Below are positions 1 to 10,975 of a stretch of 64,000 bases of DNA, in pieces (the first letter of the stretch is position 1; each line of letters opens with the position of its first letter). This DNA comes from Voacanga thouarsii (Eukaryota; Streptophyta; Magnoliopsida; Gentianales; Apocynaceae), in NCBI GenBank assembly GCA_026120185.1, contig JANUWF010001184.1, forward strand, positions 744,001 through 808,000, in the 5' to 3' direction. A model generated the notes under the pieces. That model saw only the letters and a list, made by a program, of their open reading frames with translations, did not search any database and was not told the DNA's origin. A program made the translations under genes and the position numbers.

Positions 1-320
1 TCTACTCTTAATGAAATTCATGTATTTTAGGGGATATTGGTTTCCGGAGTTACTTTTGATGCACCTAGGCTTCCAGAGTTTTTCCTTGAACATTCTATGA
101 CATGTACTTATTATTTTGAAATCCCCGGTGTTCATGGGTCTTTAGTGTTTCTCTTGATACAATTTACATGTTTCGAAGGATACATGTTTTTTAAAACATG
201 TACTATTGCCTTCCCTACTTTTTATTTTGCGAAAATACTTACTTAAGAAGGGTTTCTAAGATACCATGTGATCTTGTTCTAGAAAGAAATATCATGACTT
301 TTCTTGGGAATGAGATAACC
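1..320. other. Unassigned sequence left of the first LTR
   Basis: I see no coding region or repeat match to the rest of the window here. A short open frame from 37 to 246 has no recognisable motif. The clearest structure is a 10-bp perfect inverted repeat with a 2-base spacer at 181-202 (TACATGTTTT, TT, AAAACATGTA). The stretch ends where the TG of a gypsy LTR begins at 321; TAACC at 316-320 is a candidate target-site duplication, but its partner cannot be found because the other LTR is truncated. Confidence 0.5.
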
Positions 321-1643
321 TGTAATACCCCATTTTGAACCACCATTATTAGTTCATGGGGAAAGTCATGCATAGCATAGCCTATTATATTTTATTTGCT
401 AAAATATGAACCATTTTTGTGAAGCCTATGTGATTTATGTGCTTGATGTTTCATCGAATTATTTATTTAGGCATAGTTGTGTTATATGAGGTAGTAGAGT
501 CTTTGTTCTTGTGGAGTAGAATTTAATGAAAGAAGAATGAAGTGAGTTGAGTTAGACTTATGGGAATTTGTTTGATGAATATTAAAGCAAAGATTATTGT
601 GGACTAATGGTTAGAGCATGGTGTGTATTCTTTGGTGACTTGAGTTTGAATCCCAACTCTTGCAAACCTTTTCCTTCTTATCTTTGATTAAACCCATTTT
701 TCCCCTTATTTTCCTTCCCTTGGCCGAAAATCCTAGGGTTGCTGCCTTCTTATTTTACAATTTCATAAAATATGGGATTGTGATTGTTTTGGGGTTGCTA
801 AAAAGGAATTATGGAAAATTAAATTCCTAATATTCTTTAGTTAATATTTTTCTCTAATCTTTTTAGAAAGTTAAATATTCCAACATCTAGAAATCCCTAA
901 AAGATCTTATTCAAGAGGTTTATTATGAAATAAAAGGATAGAAGCTTTGATTTTGGAAACTAGATTTTCCCACCAAAAATAATTATTATCTAATTAATTA
1001 TTTTTGCCTAAAATAAATTAGGATACTAACTAAATTATTCCTTGGATTGACATCCTATTTTCCTTAACTGATATTTCTGGAATTGAAAACCCTAGCCGCT
1101 ACCTTGATTGGTAAGGTAGTTGCTTTCCAACTTTCTAAAATATAGGGGGAATGCACCCTAATTATTCCTAATCAATCAAAGTTCTCTTAAGCTAATCAAA
1201 AACTAGAAATTTCTCCTTCTTCCCATCTTATTTTCGGCCACTGTACACACACACACACACAAATTCTAGTTTCTCTTACTCTCAAATTCCCCTCTAGTTT
1301 TAAGCAAAAAAATCACTCACAAGACCCCAATTTTCCTTCCCCTATTTTAGCCTAAAGTTGAACCAGAAATCGGCCTACACTTTCCCCTTTTCCTCTCATT
1401 ATCTTGAGCATAGTGGCACCTAAAAACCAGCCCTAAAACCCCCTTAAAACTTACTGGAATTCGACTACAGCAATAGAGACAAAAGCTATCATCTTTTCCT
1501 TTTTGTGATCAAGAGACCGAGGCAAGATCAACTTCTCCTAAACACTAAAAACACCCAACCCTAACCTATCCCCATCATCAAATTAGCCCTCAATCAAACC
1601 CTAAACACCCTATTCTGCCCAGAAATTCCAGCCGCCAACCCTC
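321..1643 (+). mobile_element. Gypsy-B 5' LTR, segment 1 of 3 (LTR-B family)
   Basis: It starts TGTAATACCCC and matches the second copy starting at 30713, which follows the integrase/chromodomain remnant and a purine tract. The LTR is split: segment 1 here, segment 2 at 22693-22760, segment 3 at 27040-28904. Without the insertions it is about 3.25 kb. It carries a tRNA-like A/B-box pair at 600-653 and a short (CA)n run near 1246-1260. Long LTRs with TGTAA(C/T)ACCCC and GGGGTGTTACA ends fit del/Tekay chromoviruses. CCCTC at 1639-1643 is the target duplicated by Copia-A. Confidence 0.88.
600..653 (+). promoter_or_regulatory. tRNA-like A-box/B-box pair in LTR-B (5' copy)
   Basis: TGGACTAATGG at 600-610 fits the A-box consensus TGGNNNARNGG, followed by TTAGAGC as in a D-arm. 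AGTTTGAATCC at 643-653 is one or two changes from the B-box GGTTCRANNCC. The 33-base gap suits an internal RNA polymerase III promoter. The same pair recurs at the matching place in other LTR copies. Whether it is transcribed is unknown. Confidence 0.5.
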
Positions 1644-3364
1644 TGTTAGTGTCGTGCCCTAGAGGCAATCATATGTACATTGTATATGGCACATTTTATT
1701 TTAATAAAAGGCATTATTTATCTTATAGTTTCTTTTTGTTTACTTTAAGTAATATAACTGTTTGATAAAGTCCCTAGTACAACACTGTGTTAAGGAAATC
1801 ATGATAGAGATCATAATATGAGATTCCTACTACACTAGATGGTATTAGTACTTAAATAGTCCCTAGTCATAGTATTAATGAGACAGGACATCATTAATAC
1901 GTTAAGACTAGCAAGTGTTAGACTTCCTGATTTGATCAGGCGGTGGTTCTCATAACCATGAGTATTGAGATACTCAAAATTAACACATGGATCCTTGTTA
2001 ATGGAACAAGTTCATTGGATGACCTAGCTTTGAGATAATCATATGGATAACTATTTAGTGCCAGTGATATAATCTCAATATAGCAAACGTGTAAGTATCC
2101 TTAGACTTGAAATCTCCAAGGTACTTTGTTTGCTGAACTTTGTACTTTGATTCCAATCTCTAGAGCTCGATTGAGGGCTGCCTATGGGATGGATATTGGG
2201 TACATTGTGAGGTAAACGAAAGTAGTTGAGAGGGTCAATAAAGGATTCACCACTCCTAATAGTATGGGCGAATATCTCACGACCACTTGTAGGAATTACT
2301 ACTCAGAAAGTCCTTGGCCAAGGCGATTGTATATTGGAAATAGTTCCAATTGATACACATCTAGAGTAGTGGGTTCTTGGTACAAGTACTATTGTATTCA
2401 GGCCAGAATTATTTCTGAAGGGAGTTGGTACTAATTCTATACTCCAAACCGAATGACATATTGTATGGTGAAAGGAGTTAATTGCATTGAAGTTTATTAT
2501 TGAAGGGTTCATGTCAAGCCACTTGACTTCCTAGACTCTTGGGTGGTCATGATGTGTTGCTAGATACCGCTCATGATATAGGAATATAGGTTTATTAATT
2601 TATGAATTATTAAACCAATCCTGATTAGAATTAATAGGATTAATTCTAATTAATTATGGTTTATTAATCTCAAAGACGTTTGGATTAATTCATATTCTCT
2701 ACCAATTGACTGGGAAACCTAATAGGTCACACACAATAGAGGATTATATACCCAAGATGTTATTTAATAACATTGTGGGGTTAATTGAGAGAAAGAAAAG
2801 TTGTTGTGGACAAATTAAAATTAGTTATAATTTGTGGTACAAGTTGTAATTGTGAGAACTTGATATTTCCAATTACAATTAGGGAACTTTAATTATTTTA
2901 GAATTCCAGATTTTCTGTGATATTTCGGTTTTATGATGATATAACCGAAAAAAACCCTAAGGGTGATTCACGTGAGAAAAATAGCAGCCACCTAAACCTT
3001 CTTTTCTTCTTCTTGTCTCTCGATTTGATCTTGAGAAAGAACCCTAGCTGCCACTTAGAATTTCTACTAGCACAGAAAGCTACATGCTTGAGTATTCCTC
3101 TGTGTGGATTACTATTAGAGATAATCACACACTGTGATTATAGTGGGTAGACGTTCAACTCACGTGGAGGTTGATCATGAGGATTGCTGGATCGCGCCTC
3201 AACTTGAAGAAGAAAATTTTGTTCTTCGCACGATCACCCAAAGTTAAAAGCTGTTACCTTTACTCTCTTTATGACTTGTTTTCCACACATAGAAGAGTCC
3301 TGGGAAGGTATCTTGCTTTATTTTTCGCTGCGTCGTATGGGATACGAGCCTGAGATACCTAGCA
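1644..3364 (+). mobile_element. Copia-A 5' LTR
   Basis: This 1721-bp LTR begins TGTTAGTG and ends AGCA. It matches the 1719-bp copy at 20974-22692. The start contains GTGCCCTAGAGGCAATCA, close to the start of Angela-lineage copia LTRs as I know them. The first 275 bp differ from the 3' copy at roughly 20 positions by eye (about 7 percent), so this is an old insertion. The flanks carry CCCTC on both sides (1639-1643 and 22693-22697), a perfect 5-bp duplication. Confidence 0.95.
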
Positions 3365-3365
3365 G

Positions 3366-3378
3366 TGGTATCAGAGCC
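3366..3378 (+). other. Copia-A primer binding site (initiator tRNA-Met)
   Basis: TGGTATCAGAGCC lies one base after the LTR end. It is the standard plant primer site, complementary to the 3' end of initiator methionine tRNA, used to start minus-strand cDNA. Confidence 0.93.
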
Positions 3379-5200
3379 ATGCTATGTGTGGTCTACAGAC
3401 ATTGTTTTGGCATGAAAAACTGTTTTTATGTTTGTCTTTGTTTGCTGTGAAAATTATTTTCACTCGAGTCGAAATCGTTTCGATCTTTATGTGTTGGATC
3501 CGTGGTATAATATGATTGTGTAAATGTCATAGCGTATTTCGAAAAGATGCTTTCTTTGGTGCTGAAAATTTCTACAGGAAAAACGTTTCTTGCGACATGG
3601 ATGTTGCCCTCCGTTTCATCTTCATTTTCCATTTTGATTTTGTTTAAACTAACAAATTGGTTGTTGTTTAGAGCTTCAAAACAGAAAATACTGCTGAGAA
3701 TTGTTCTCACTAAAAATTTGTAGAAGAAGAAAGCACTAGAAATTATTTCTGGAATTTTTTGAAAATCGCCGCCATTGTTGCAGAACACAGGCGGCGTCGG
3801 CTCCAGCCTCCAAGCCGGCGTCGGTTCTATTCTGTTCGCGATGTCTGAAAATCATTTTTCGAAGAGAAAAATTTTTGGAAACCAGAACAGAGCCGGCGCC
3901 GACTCCGGCTTCCAAACCGGCGCTGGTTCTGCTCTGTTTGCGACTCCCAGCTATTTAAAAAAAAAATTTTTTTTCCTGGAACAGAATTTTGAAAGGGAAA
4001 AACCTCATTTGATGAGAGATTAGACCCAAAAGCATTTTCTCAAAATTAGTTTTGAGACAATCAATTTTGTTCTTCAAAGTAATGATTTTGAAAATCTAAA
4101 ATTGATGTATTCTCTAAAATAGTGATTTTAGAATTTGTTTTATTTTTCCAAAAATAGTGATTTTGGAATAATAAAAGTATATGTTTATTTTGTTTAAGCA
4201 TAGTCAATGGCATGGTGGATGGTTATGGACTAAAACCAATTATATATGTTCATGCATTTTACAGTTTTGGTTTTTATGAAATAGGGCCTGCGTGTCCTGC
4301 CTTCTCTAGAATTCTTATGTAATTTTCTTATCATCTAACTCCCCTCGAATGTAACTCGAGGTTTTCTCTCTTTAGAAAATTATGTAATTAGTTTACATAG
4401 GTTAGATAAGAGTAGAGTTATTTTATTCTGGAGATGGCAACCAAAACAAGGCGAGGAGGTAAGACCTTCTACTTAAATCATGCATGAACACATAGGGTTA
4501 ACTATATTAATTTCTTTTATGGCTCAAAGAAATTAATTTAGGAAAAGTCCATAACCATACCATGTAATTGCTTTATTACCATGATTATCAATTATGTGAT
4601 TTATTGATTATTATGCATGTCATTCAACGAAATCACTAAAAGGAACAAATCCCTCAATTAATATTAAACCTAATTCCTTCCGTTAATATAGTAAGAACGA
4701 GAGTCCTTTTTCGAGACCAGGTTGTTGGGCAAACCTAAACCTACTTGACATTGGGCATGTTCAAGCTATGGAATTAAATTCATTTGGAATTAAATTCTTG
4801 ATTAATTGGTCGGGTTTAACTAAATTCTTTATTTTGGTTGGGCAAACTCAAGCATAAAGAAATTTAGAGAAAAAGTTGGGGTAGCCCAAAAGGCATTAAG
4901 ATTAAAAGCTATTAATCACCCAATGATTCGGTAGTTACATACTATGTAATTGGTATTGGATACCTACCAATGAACTCAAGGGTGATTTATTGGGCAAACC
5001 CAAGGTTATTCTTGAGGAATTTGGATACCGGCCCACTAGGAAAGCTTCCAACGGGCTTTACCGAATCAGTAGTGGGGGCTATTGGTTTGACTAAAATAGT
5101 GGAGTAAAAATGTGCTTAATTAAAGTCCTAATTATTTGCATATCATGTGCATATACAAGTAACTAATGCTCTCTATCTTTACATCTAGGTCACTTGCATC
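3379..5200 (+). other. Copia-A untranslated leader with a GC-rich duplicated block
   Basis: These 1.8 kb lie between primer site and gag. They contain no credible gene; a 120-codon open frame on the minus strand (3426-3788) is antisense noise. A GC-rich block of about 65 bp (3782-3846) is imperfectly repeated about 100 bp downstream (3883-3947), then comes GACTCCCAGCTATTT at 3942-3956 and a poly-A/poly-T run. The end, TTTACATCTAG at 5178-5188 just before the gag ATG, resembles a splice acceptor. Confidence 0.7.
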
Positions 5201-6046
5201 ATGTCAACGAACTTGAACTTATGTAGCATTTTGGAAACCAACAAGTTAACCGAATTAAACTATCTTGATTGGTATAGAAATTTAAGAATGGTTCTCAAAT
5301 TGGAAAAGTTGCTCTACGTGCTAGATGCTCCTATTCCACCACCACCAACCCAAGATGCTCATGCTGATGAGCATGCTGTCCACAAGAGGCACAATGAGGA
5401 TAGTGATATAGCATCATGTATTATGCTAGCATCCATGATTCCTGAGTTGTAAAAATAGCACGAGCATATGGATGCTCAATCGATCATTTTACATCTTCAA
5501 GAGCTATTTGATGCCCAAGCCAGAACTGAGAGATATGAGATCTCAAAGCAACTATTTCATTGCAAAATGGTAGAGGGTTCTTCTGTGGCCACTTAGAGGT
5601 TGAAGATGCTGGGCTTGATCGAAAAGCTTAGATCTCTCGGGTTTGCAATGGATCATGACTTAAGTGTTGACTTAATTCTACAATCTTTGCCTAATAGTTT
5701 CTCACAATTTGTGATTAACTATTAGATGAACAAGATTGAGTCCACCATTCCTGAATTGATCAATCTTCTCAAAACTACGGAGTCCTCCATGAAGAAGGAT
5801 TCCAATGCGGTTTTAATGGTAGAATCTTCCTCTTCTAAGAAGAAAGTTCAAAGGAAGAAGAAGAAGTCTGCCATGAAGCCCAAAGGTGGTGTGAACAAGA
5901 AGGACGTAGCTACCAAGGGCCCATGCCATCATTGTGGGAAGATGGGCCACTGGAGGCGCAACTGCAAAGCCTATTTGGAGACCATCAAGGACAAGAAGCA
6001 GAAGGAGAAGCTACAAGCACTTCTACTTCTTCTCCACGTATGTTTA
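5201..6046 (+). pseudogene. gag: Copia-A gag, broken
   Basis: Gag is the capsid protein that packages the element RNA. The start is the ATG at 5201. The first 83 codons read LNLCSILETNKL then LDWYRNLRMVLKLEKLLYVL, typical of plant copia gag. A stop at 5450 and another soon after (TAA, then TAG) stand where glutamine codons are expected. The frame reopens at 5726. A CX2CX4HX4C zinc knuckle is at 5924-5965 (CHHCGKMGHWRRNC), preceded by a lysine-rich stretch. A frameshift near 6000-6050 then moves the reading into the pol frame. It is not functional. Confidence 0.9.
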
Positions 6047-8936
6047 TGATTGAGATAAATACTGCCTTTAGAAATGAGATATGGGTATTAGATACCGGAT
6101 GTGGATCTCATTTGTGCAATAACTTGCAGGGACTAAAGAGCAGTAGAAAGCTAGAGAAAGACGACGTGGACCTACGTACTGCAAACGAGGCAAAGGTTGC
6201 TGCGCTTGCTGTGGGGACATACGAGCTGAACTTGCCTTCGGGATTGATTCTAGAACTGAAAAACTGTTATTATGTACCAGTTTTAATGAAAAACATTATC
6301 TCAATTGCGTGTTTAGAATTATGTAGATTTCGTTTAATATTTAAGAATAAATGTTGTTGTTTTTCATTAAATGATATTCATTATGGTTCAGCAACTTTAG
6401 TTAATGGTTTATATGTTCTAGACTTGGACAATCCAATTCTCAATATAAACAATAAGAAACCTAAAATAGATAACTTTAACACCTCTTACTTATGGCATTG
6501 TCGTTTGGGCCATGTAAATGAAAATCATGTTTCTAAGTTACACAAGCTTGGTGACTTAGGGTCATTTTATTATGAATCATATGGCACATGCGAGTCTTGT
6601 TTATTAGGTAAAATGAGTAGAACTCCTTTTCTAGGAAAAAGAGAACGGGCCAAGGAGTTATTAGAACTCATACATTCTGATGTATGTGGCCCAATGTCAA
6701 TACAAGCAAGAGGAGGTTATAATTATTTCATAACCTTTATTGATGATTTCTCACGATACGGGTATTTGTATTTAATGAAATACAAATCTGAGGCCTTTGA
6801 AAGGTTCAAAGACTTCAAGAATGAAATAGAGAAACAACTTGGAAAAAGTATTAAGACTCCAAGATCTGATTGAGGAGGAGAATACTTGAGCCAAGAGTTT
6901 CTGAGTTATCTTAGAGATAATGGGATATTATCTCAATGGACTCCGCCACATGCACCTCAACATAACGGTGTATTTGAGAGAAGGAATCGAACCCTTCTAG
7001 ACATGGTATGGACCATGATGGCTTCGCAGACCTACCAAAATCATTTTGGGGGTATGTACTAGAGACTTCTGTTTATATACTAAATAGAGTTTCAACAAAA
7101 TCGGTTGATACTACCCCATTTGAGATGTTCTTTGGTAAGAGACCAAAGTTATCTCACTTGTGAGTATGGGGTTGTCCTGCCTTTGTCAAAAGACCACAGT
7201 CAAACAAACTTAAAAGTAAGTCTGACAAGTGTTTGATTGTGGGATATTCGAAAGAATCTTTCGGATATTACTTCTATCTACCCTCTGAAAATAAATTGTT
7301 TGTTTCGAAGCATGCCGTCTTTTTAGAGAAGGAGCACATGCTCAAAGGGTACAGTGGGAGTAAGATTGAACTTAGTGAAGTTAATAAAGATCAAACAAAC
7401 GAGGATCAACCGTCTAACCCCACATCTATTGAGAGAATAGATGAACCTTTTAATACACAAGAACCTCGTAGATCTAGTAGGATACGTGTGGCACCTGAGA
7501 GATATGGATTTCTCATTAGTGACCACAATGACGTATTGCTCATAGATAAAGATGAGCCTACTACCTACAAGGATGTTCTGAATAGTTCAGAATCTGAAAA
7601 ATGGCTTGAGGCCATGAAGTCAGAGATGGATTCCATGTACGACAACCAAGTATGGACTTTGGTTGATCCACCCAAAGGAATTAAACCTATTGGGTGCAAG
7701 TGGGTTTTCAAGAAGAAAATGGACATGGATGGTAACTTAGTTACCTATAAAGCACGACTAGTGGCAAAGGGTTATCGTCAACAATATGGTATTAACTATG
7801 ATGAAACCTTCTCGCCAATAGCCATGTTGAAATCCATCAGGATACTCCTAGCCATTGCTGCTCATTATGATTATGAGATTTGGCAAATGGATGTGAATAT
7901 AGCTTTTCCATATGGAAATCTGACTGAGAAAGTGTATATGACACAACCTGAGGGTTTCACATCCAGTGATGGCACAAAGGTGTGCAAGCTGCAAAGGTCA
8001 ATTTATGGACTTAAGCAAGCTTTTAGGAGTTGGAATATTCATTTTGATGAAACAATCCAAGAGTTTGGTTTCATTCAAAACATGGATGAGCCTTGTGTAT
8101 ACAAGAAGGTTAGTGGGAGTGCAATTGTTTTCTTACTGCTTTATGTAGATGACTTATTGCAAATAGGAAACGATATACCTGTCTTGAAAACGGTTAAAAT
8201 TTGGCTGTCCAAATAATTCTCCATGAAAGATCTTGGAGAAGTAACCAATATTCTTGGAATAAGGATCTATAGAGATAGATCCAAAATGTTGTTTGGTCTT
8301 TTATAGTCTACATACATAGATAAAGTGATAAAGAGGTTTAGCATGGATCAATCCAAAAAGGGATTCTTGCCCATGTCACATGGTGTAAACCTTTCAAAGT
8401 CGATGTTTCCCAAGACACAAGTTGAAAGGGATTACATGAGCAAGATTTCATATGCCACGACAGCTGGATCTATCATGTATGCTATGATATGTACTAGGCC
8501 CGATGTATCTTATGCTCTCAGTTTGACGAGCAGATATCAATCCGACCCTGGTGAGGGTCATTGGGCGACTGTAAAGAATATCCTTAAGTACTTACGAAGG
8601 ACTAAGGATACGTTCTTAGTATATGGAGAAGGTGATTTGAAAATAAATGGGTATACTGATGCCAGTTTTCAATCTGACAAAGATAATTTCAAATCACAGT
8701 CCAGCTACGTGTTTATATTGTGCGGAAGGGTAATAAGTTGGAAAGGTTCCAAATAAGACATTATTGCCAACTCTACGATAGAAGCTGAGTACATAGCCGC
8801 TTCTGAAGCAGCTAAGGAAATAAAGATAGAGAGAGTTCCCACGGATGAGAACATAGCTGACCCACTTACGAAAGAACTATCCCAAAAGAAATATGATTGT
8901 CATGTTGAGTCATTCGGTATTAGATACATGAATGAT
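6047..8936 (+). pseudogene. pol: Copia-A pol (protease, integrase, RT, RNase H), broken
   Basis: The domain order is that of Ty1/copia. Protease has D-T-G at 6091-6099. Integrase has an HHCC zinc domain (HCRLGH...CESC) around 6490-6605 and the first catalytic Asp in HSDVCGP near 6670. RT runs from about 7600 to 8215, with an intact YVDD at 8142-8153. RNase H is about 8640-8830. Stops interrupt it at 6871 (in the DRGGEY motif), near 7161, at 8214, near 8307 and at 8754; a frameshift lies near 7030. RNase H is shortened: the sequence jumps from EAAKEI to the C-terminal ADPLTK block, losing roughly 150 bp. The reading ends MNDW at the Copia-B insertion. Lineage: Angela/Tork-like. Confidence 0.92.
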
Positions 8937-8941
8937 TGGCA
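8937..8941 (+). repeat. Copia-B target-site duplication, left
   Basis: TGGCA here pairs with TGGCT at 20951-20955, one mismatch. The uninterrupted Copia-A reading would be D-W-L-stop, i.e. TGGCTC, so TGGCT is the ancestral target and the left copy has mutated. Confidence 0.8.
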
Positions 8942-10960
8942 TGTTGGATTGTATGCCCTCTTAGACTAGGTTTCTGATGTAAAATCGAATATTTTAATAA
9001 AAGAATTCATTTTCAGAAATTGTTTGTGAATTTACTTTTTGTTTGTGCACAATTTTTGTTCAGAACAGACCCATTGTGTTTAAATAAGTGATCCATGTGA
9101 ATGGTGGTCTTTCACAGTAAGGTATGGATCACGGGTTATTTAACACATAAACATTTGTTCTTAACCTATTGATGAGACTGAAAATCTCATCATGTTTAGG
9201 TTATTATGTTATGAATTTCAAATGGGGAATGGCTTACCTTTAGCCAGTGAGTAGTCCACTCACTTCATGATATAAGCGTATTTCGAATACGTAGGATAGG
9301 ACCTGTAGTAGTGGTTTCTAAAAGTACTATATGATAGAAACTTAGACTACTACTGCTACAGCGTGGACTAGTACTCTATGACTTGAGTATGAGTTGGTAG
9401 TTTGATGAAGCTGGAAGCATATGCTTTGATAGGCTATAGTTGAGGTTCTATAATAGAACCAATATACTTGTGTATTGGTTATATGTAACTAGTTAGTTAA
9501 GACATACTTGTACAAGATAGTTTCTACACTATATCGCCCTTGTAACTGTTCGAATGGTCTAAAATGTCCAGGGTCCTAGGAAACATGACTCGGATGTGTG
9601 ATTTAGGGTAGCTCCCTTGGAAAACGGAAACACTCCAGGAAGTCGTGGATCATTGGACTAGAAGCCTAAGGATGGTAGATGTCATTTAGAGGGGTGCTAG
9701 TACACTTCTTCCTCTCTAAATGTACGGCGATGTGTAGAGGGGTATTTTAGTCATTTCACTTGTAGGTCGGAGACTTTGCGAATGCAGCATTGTCCTTGGG
9801 GTCAATATTTCCTTATGGTGATATTATGAAATATTTAAAATGTAAAATACAGCTATTTATATAGTAGGGGTATTTTGGTTATTTCAGCAGCCAAGACGAT
9901 GTGTCTTTTTGGTCCTCGGAATAGCCCGTAAGTCTTAACTAATTTTGGGTTGAGGAATTGGTCTCAGTTCAAGAGGATTTTATTTGATTTTATTTTGGAT
10001 GTCTAATTTATTATTAGACTGGAATAAAATAAATAAATAAATAAAAATAGGAGGTGAGAGAAATTAATTATCTGGTTTAATTGGTTAATTAATTATTCAG
10101 GGCCTAGGTCCAGTATGAATAATTAGGAAACTAACCTGGGCTTAAACTAGGGGAAATAATTAATGTTTAATTATTTATTGGGTTATTTATATAAGCCCAA
10201 GAAATAAATAATTGAAGATTAATTATTTCGGTTCATTTGGGCTCATTAATTATTTATTGGGTTATTTATATAAGCCCAGGAAATAAATAATTAATGTTTA
10301 TTATTTTAGGCCTTTTGGGTCCAAGAAAAATAATAAATATTATTTCGGCCCAATAGCTTGGACGGTAGGGTTTTTTCTAGATATGGTTTAGATGAGTTTA
10401 GGGTTAAGCCAAACTTATTCTCAGGATAACATCTGGGTGTTTGAAATATGATATTCCGGGGATATGTTTATCAGATAATCAGAGACCTAGTTTTGGATGA
10501 CCAATAAACAAGTCTCTGGAGAAAGAAAAACCCTAATCCTCCCTAACAACAACAAGAGTCACGCAGCTCTCTCTCTCTCTCTCTCACGTCTCTTCACCTC
10601 TGTTTGTTCTCCTTGGAGCTTTGCTAACCAATAGCAAGAGAACCAAAGAGACTTGAGATCGTTCTTCTTCACCGTTGTATTCACCAACTAGAGGTTGGGC
10701 AGTGGCATATTCTGAGAGCTGAAAGGCTTGACGTTCATGCAAGCAAGACGAAGTAGGAGGCTAGCGGGTTTTCAACCGGAAGCTTCTTCAAGTGGGCAAG
10801 GCGAAGCGATTCCTGTCGTTCAATCCACTCCTACTCAACCTAGTAGGTTTAAAGCGCGCAAATGTATGATCTTAACGCTTCCGTGCGGCTTTTAAGGCTT
10901 GCATTTTTTTTCCTCTGTTTTTTTTTCGTTCAAGCATGCTCCTCTGTTTCTGCCCGTCCA
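8942..10960 (+). mobile_element. Copia-B 5' LTR
   Basis: This 2019-bp LTR begins TGTTGGATTGTATGCC and ends CCGTCCA. It matches 18928-20950. About 11 differences in the first 310 bp (3-4 percent by eye) make it younger than Copia-A, as the nesting requires. It contains AT-rich duplicated blocks (TTATTTATTGGGTTATTTAT at about 10170 and 10250) and a CT run near 10566-10584. It sits just upstream of the Copia-A polypurine tract. Confidence 0.95.
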
Positions 10961-10962
10961 TG

Positions 10963-10975
10963 TGGTATCAGAGCC
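10963..10975 (+). other. Copia-B primer binding site (initiator tRNA-Met)
   Basis: TGGTATCAGAGCC two bases after the LTR end, identical to the Copia-A site. Confidence 0.93.

Noticed and set aside
3426..3788. 120-codon minus-strand open frame in the Copia-A leader
   Set aside because: No family features, not present in the equivalent place in Copia-B; treated as chance.
4453..5188. Spliced N-terminal exon for Copia-A gag (ATG at 4434)
   Set aside because: Joining GAGGAG|GTAAG to the acceptor at 5188 puts the upstream ATG out of frame with gag, so a fused N-terminus is not supported.
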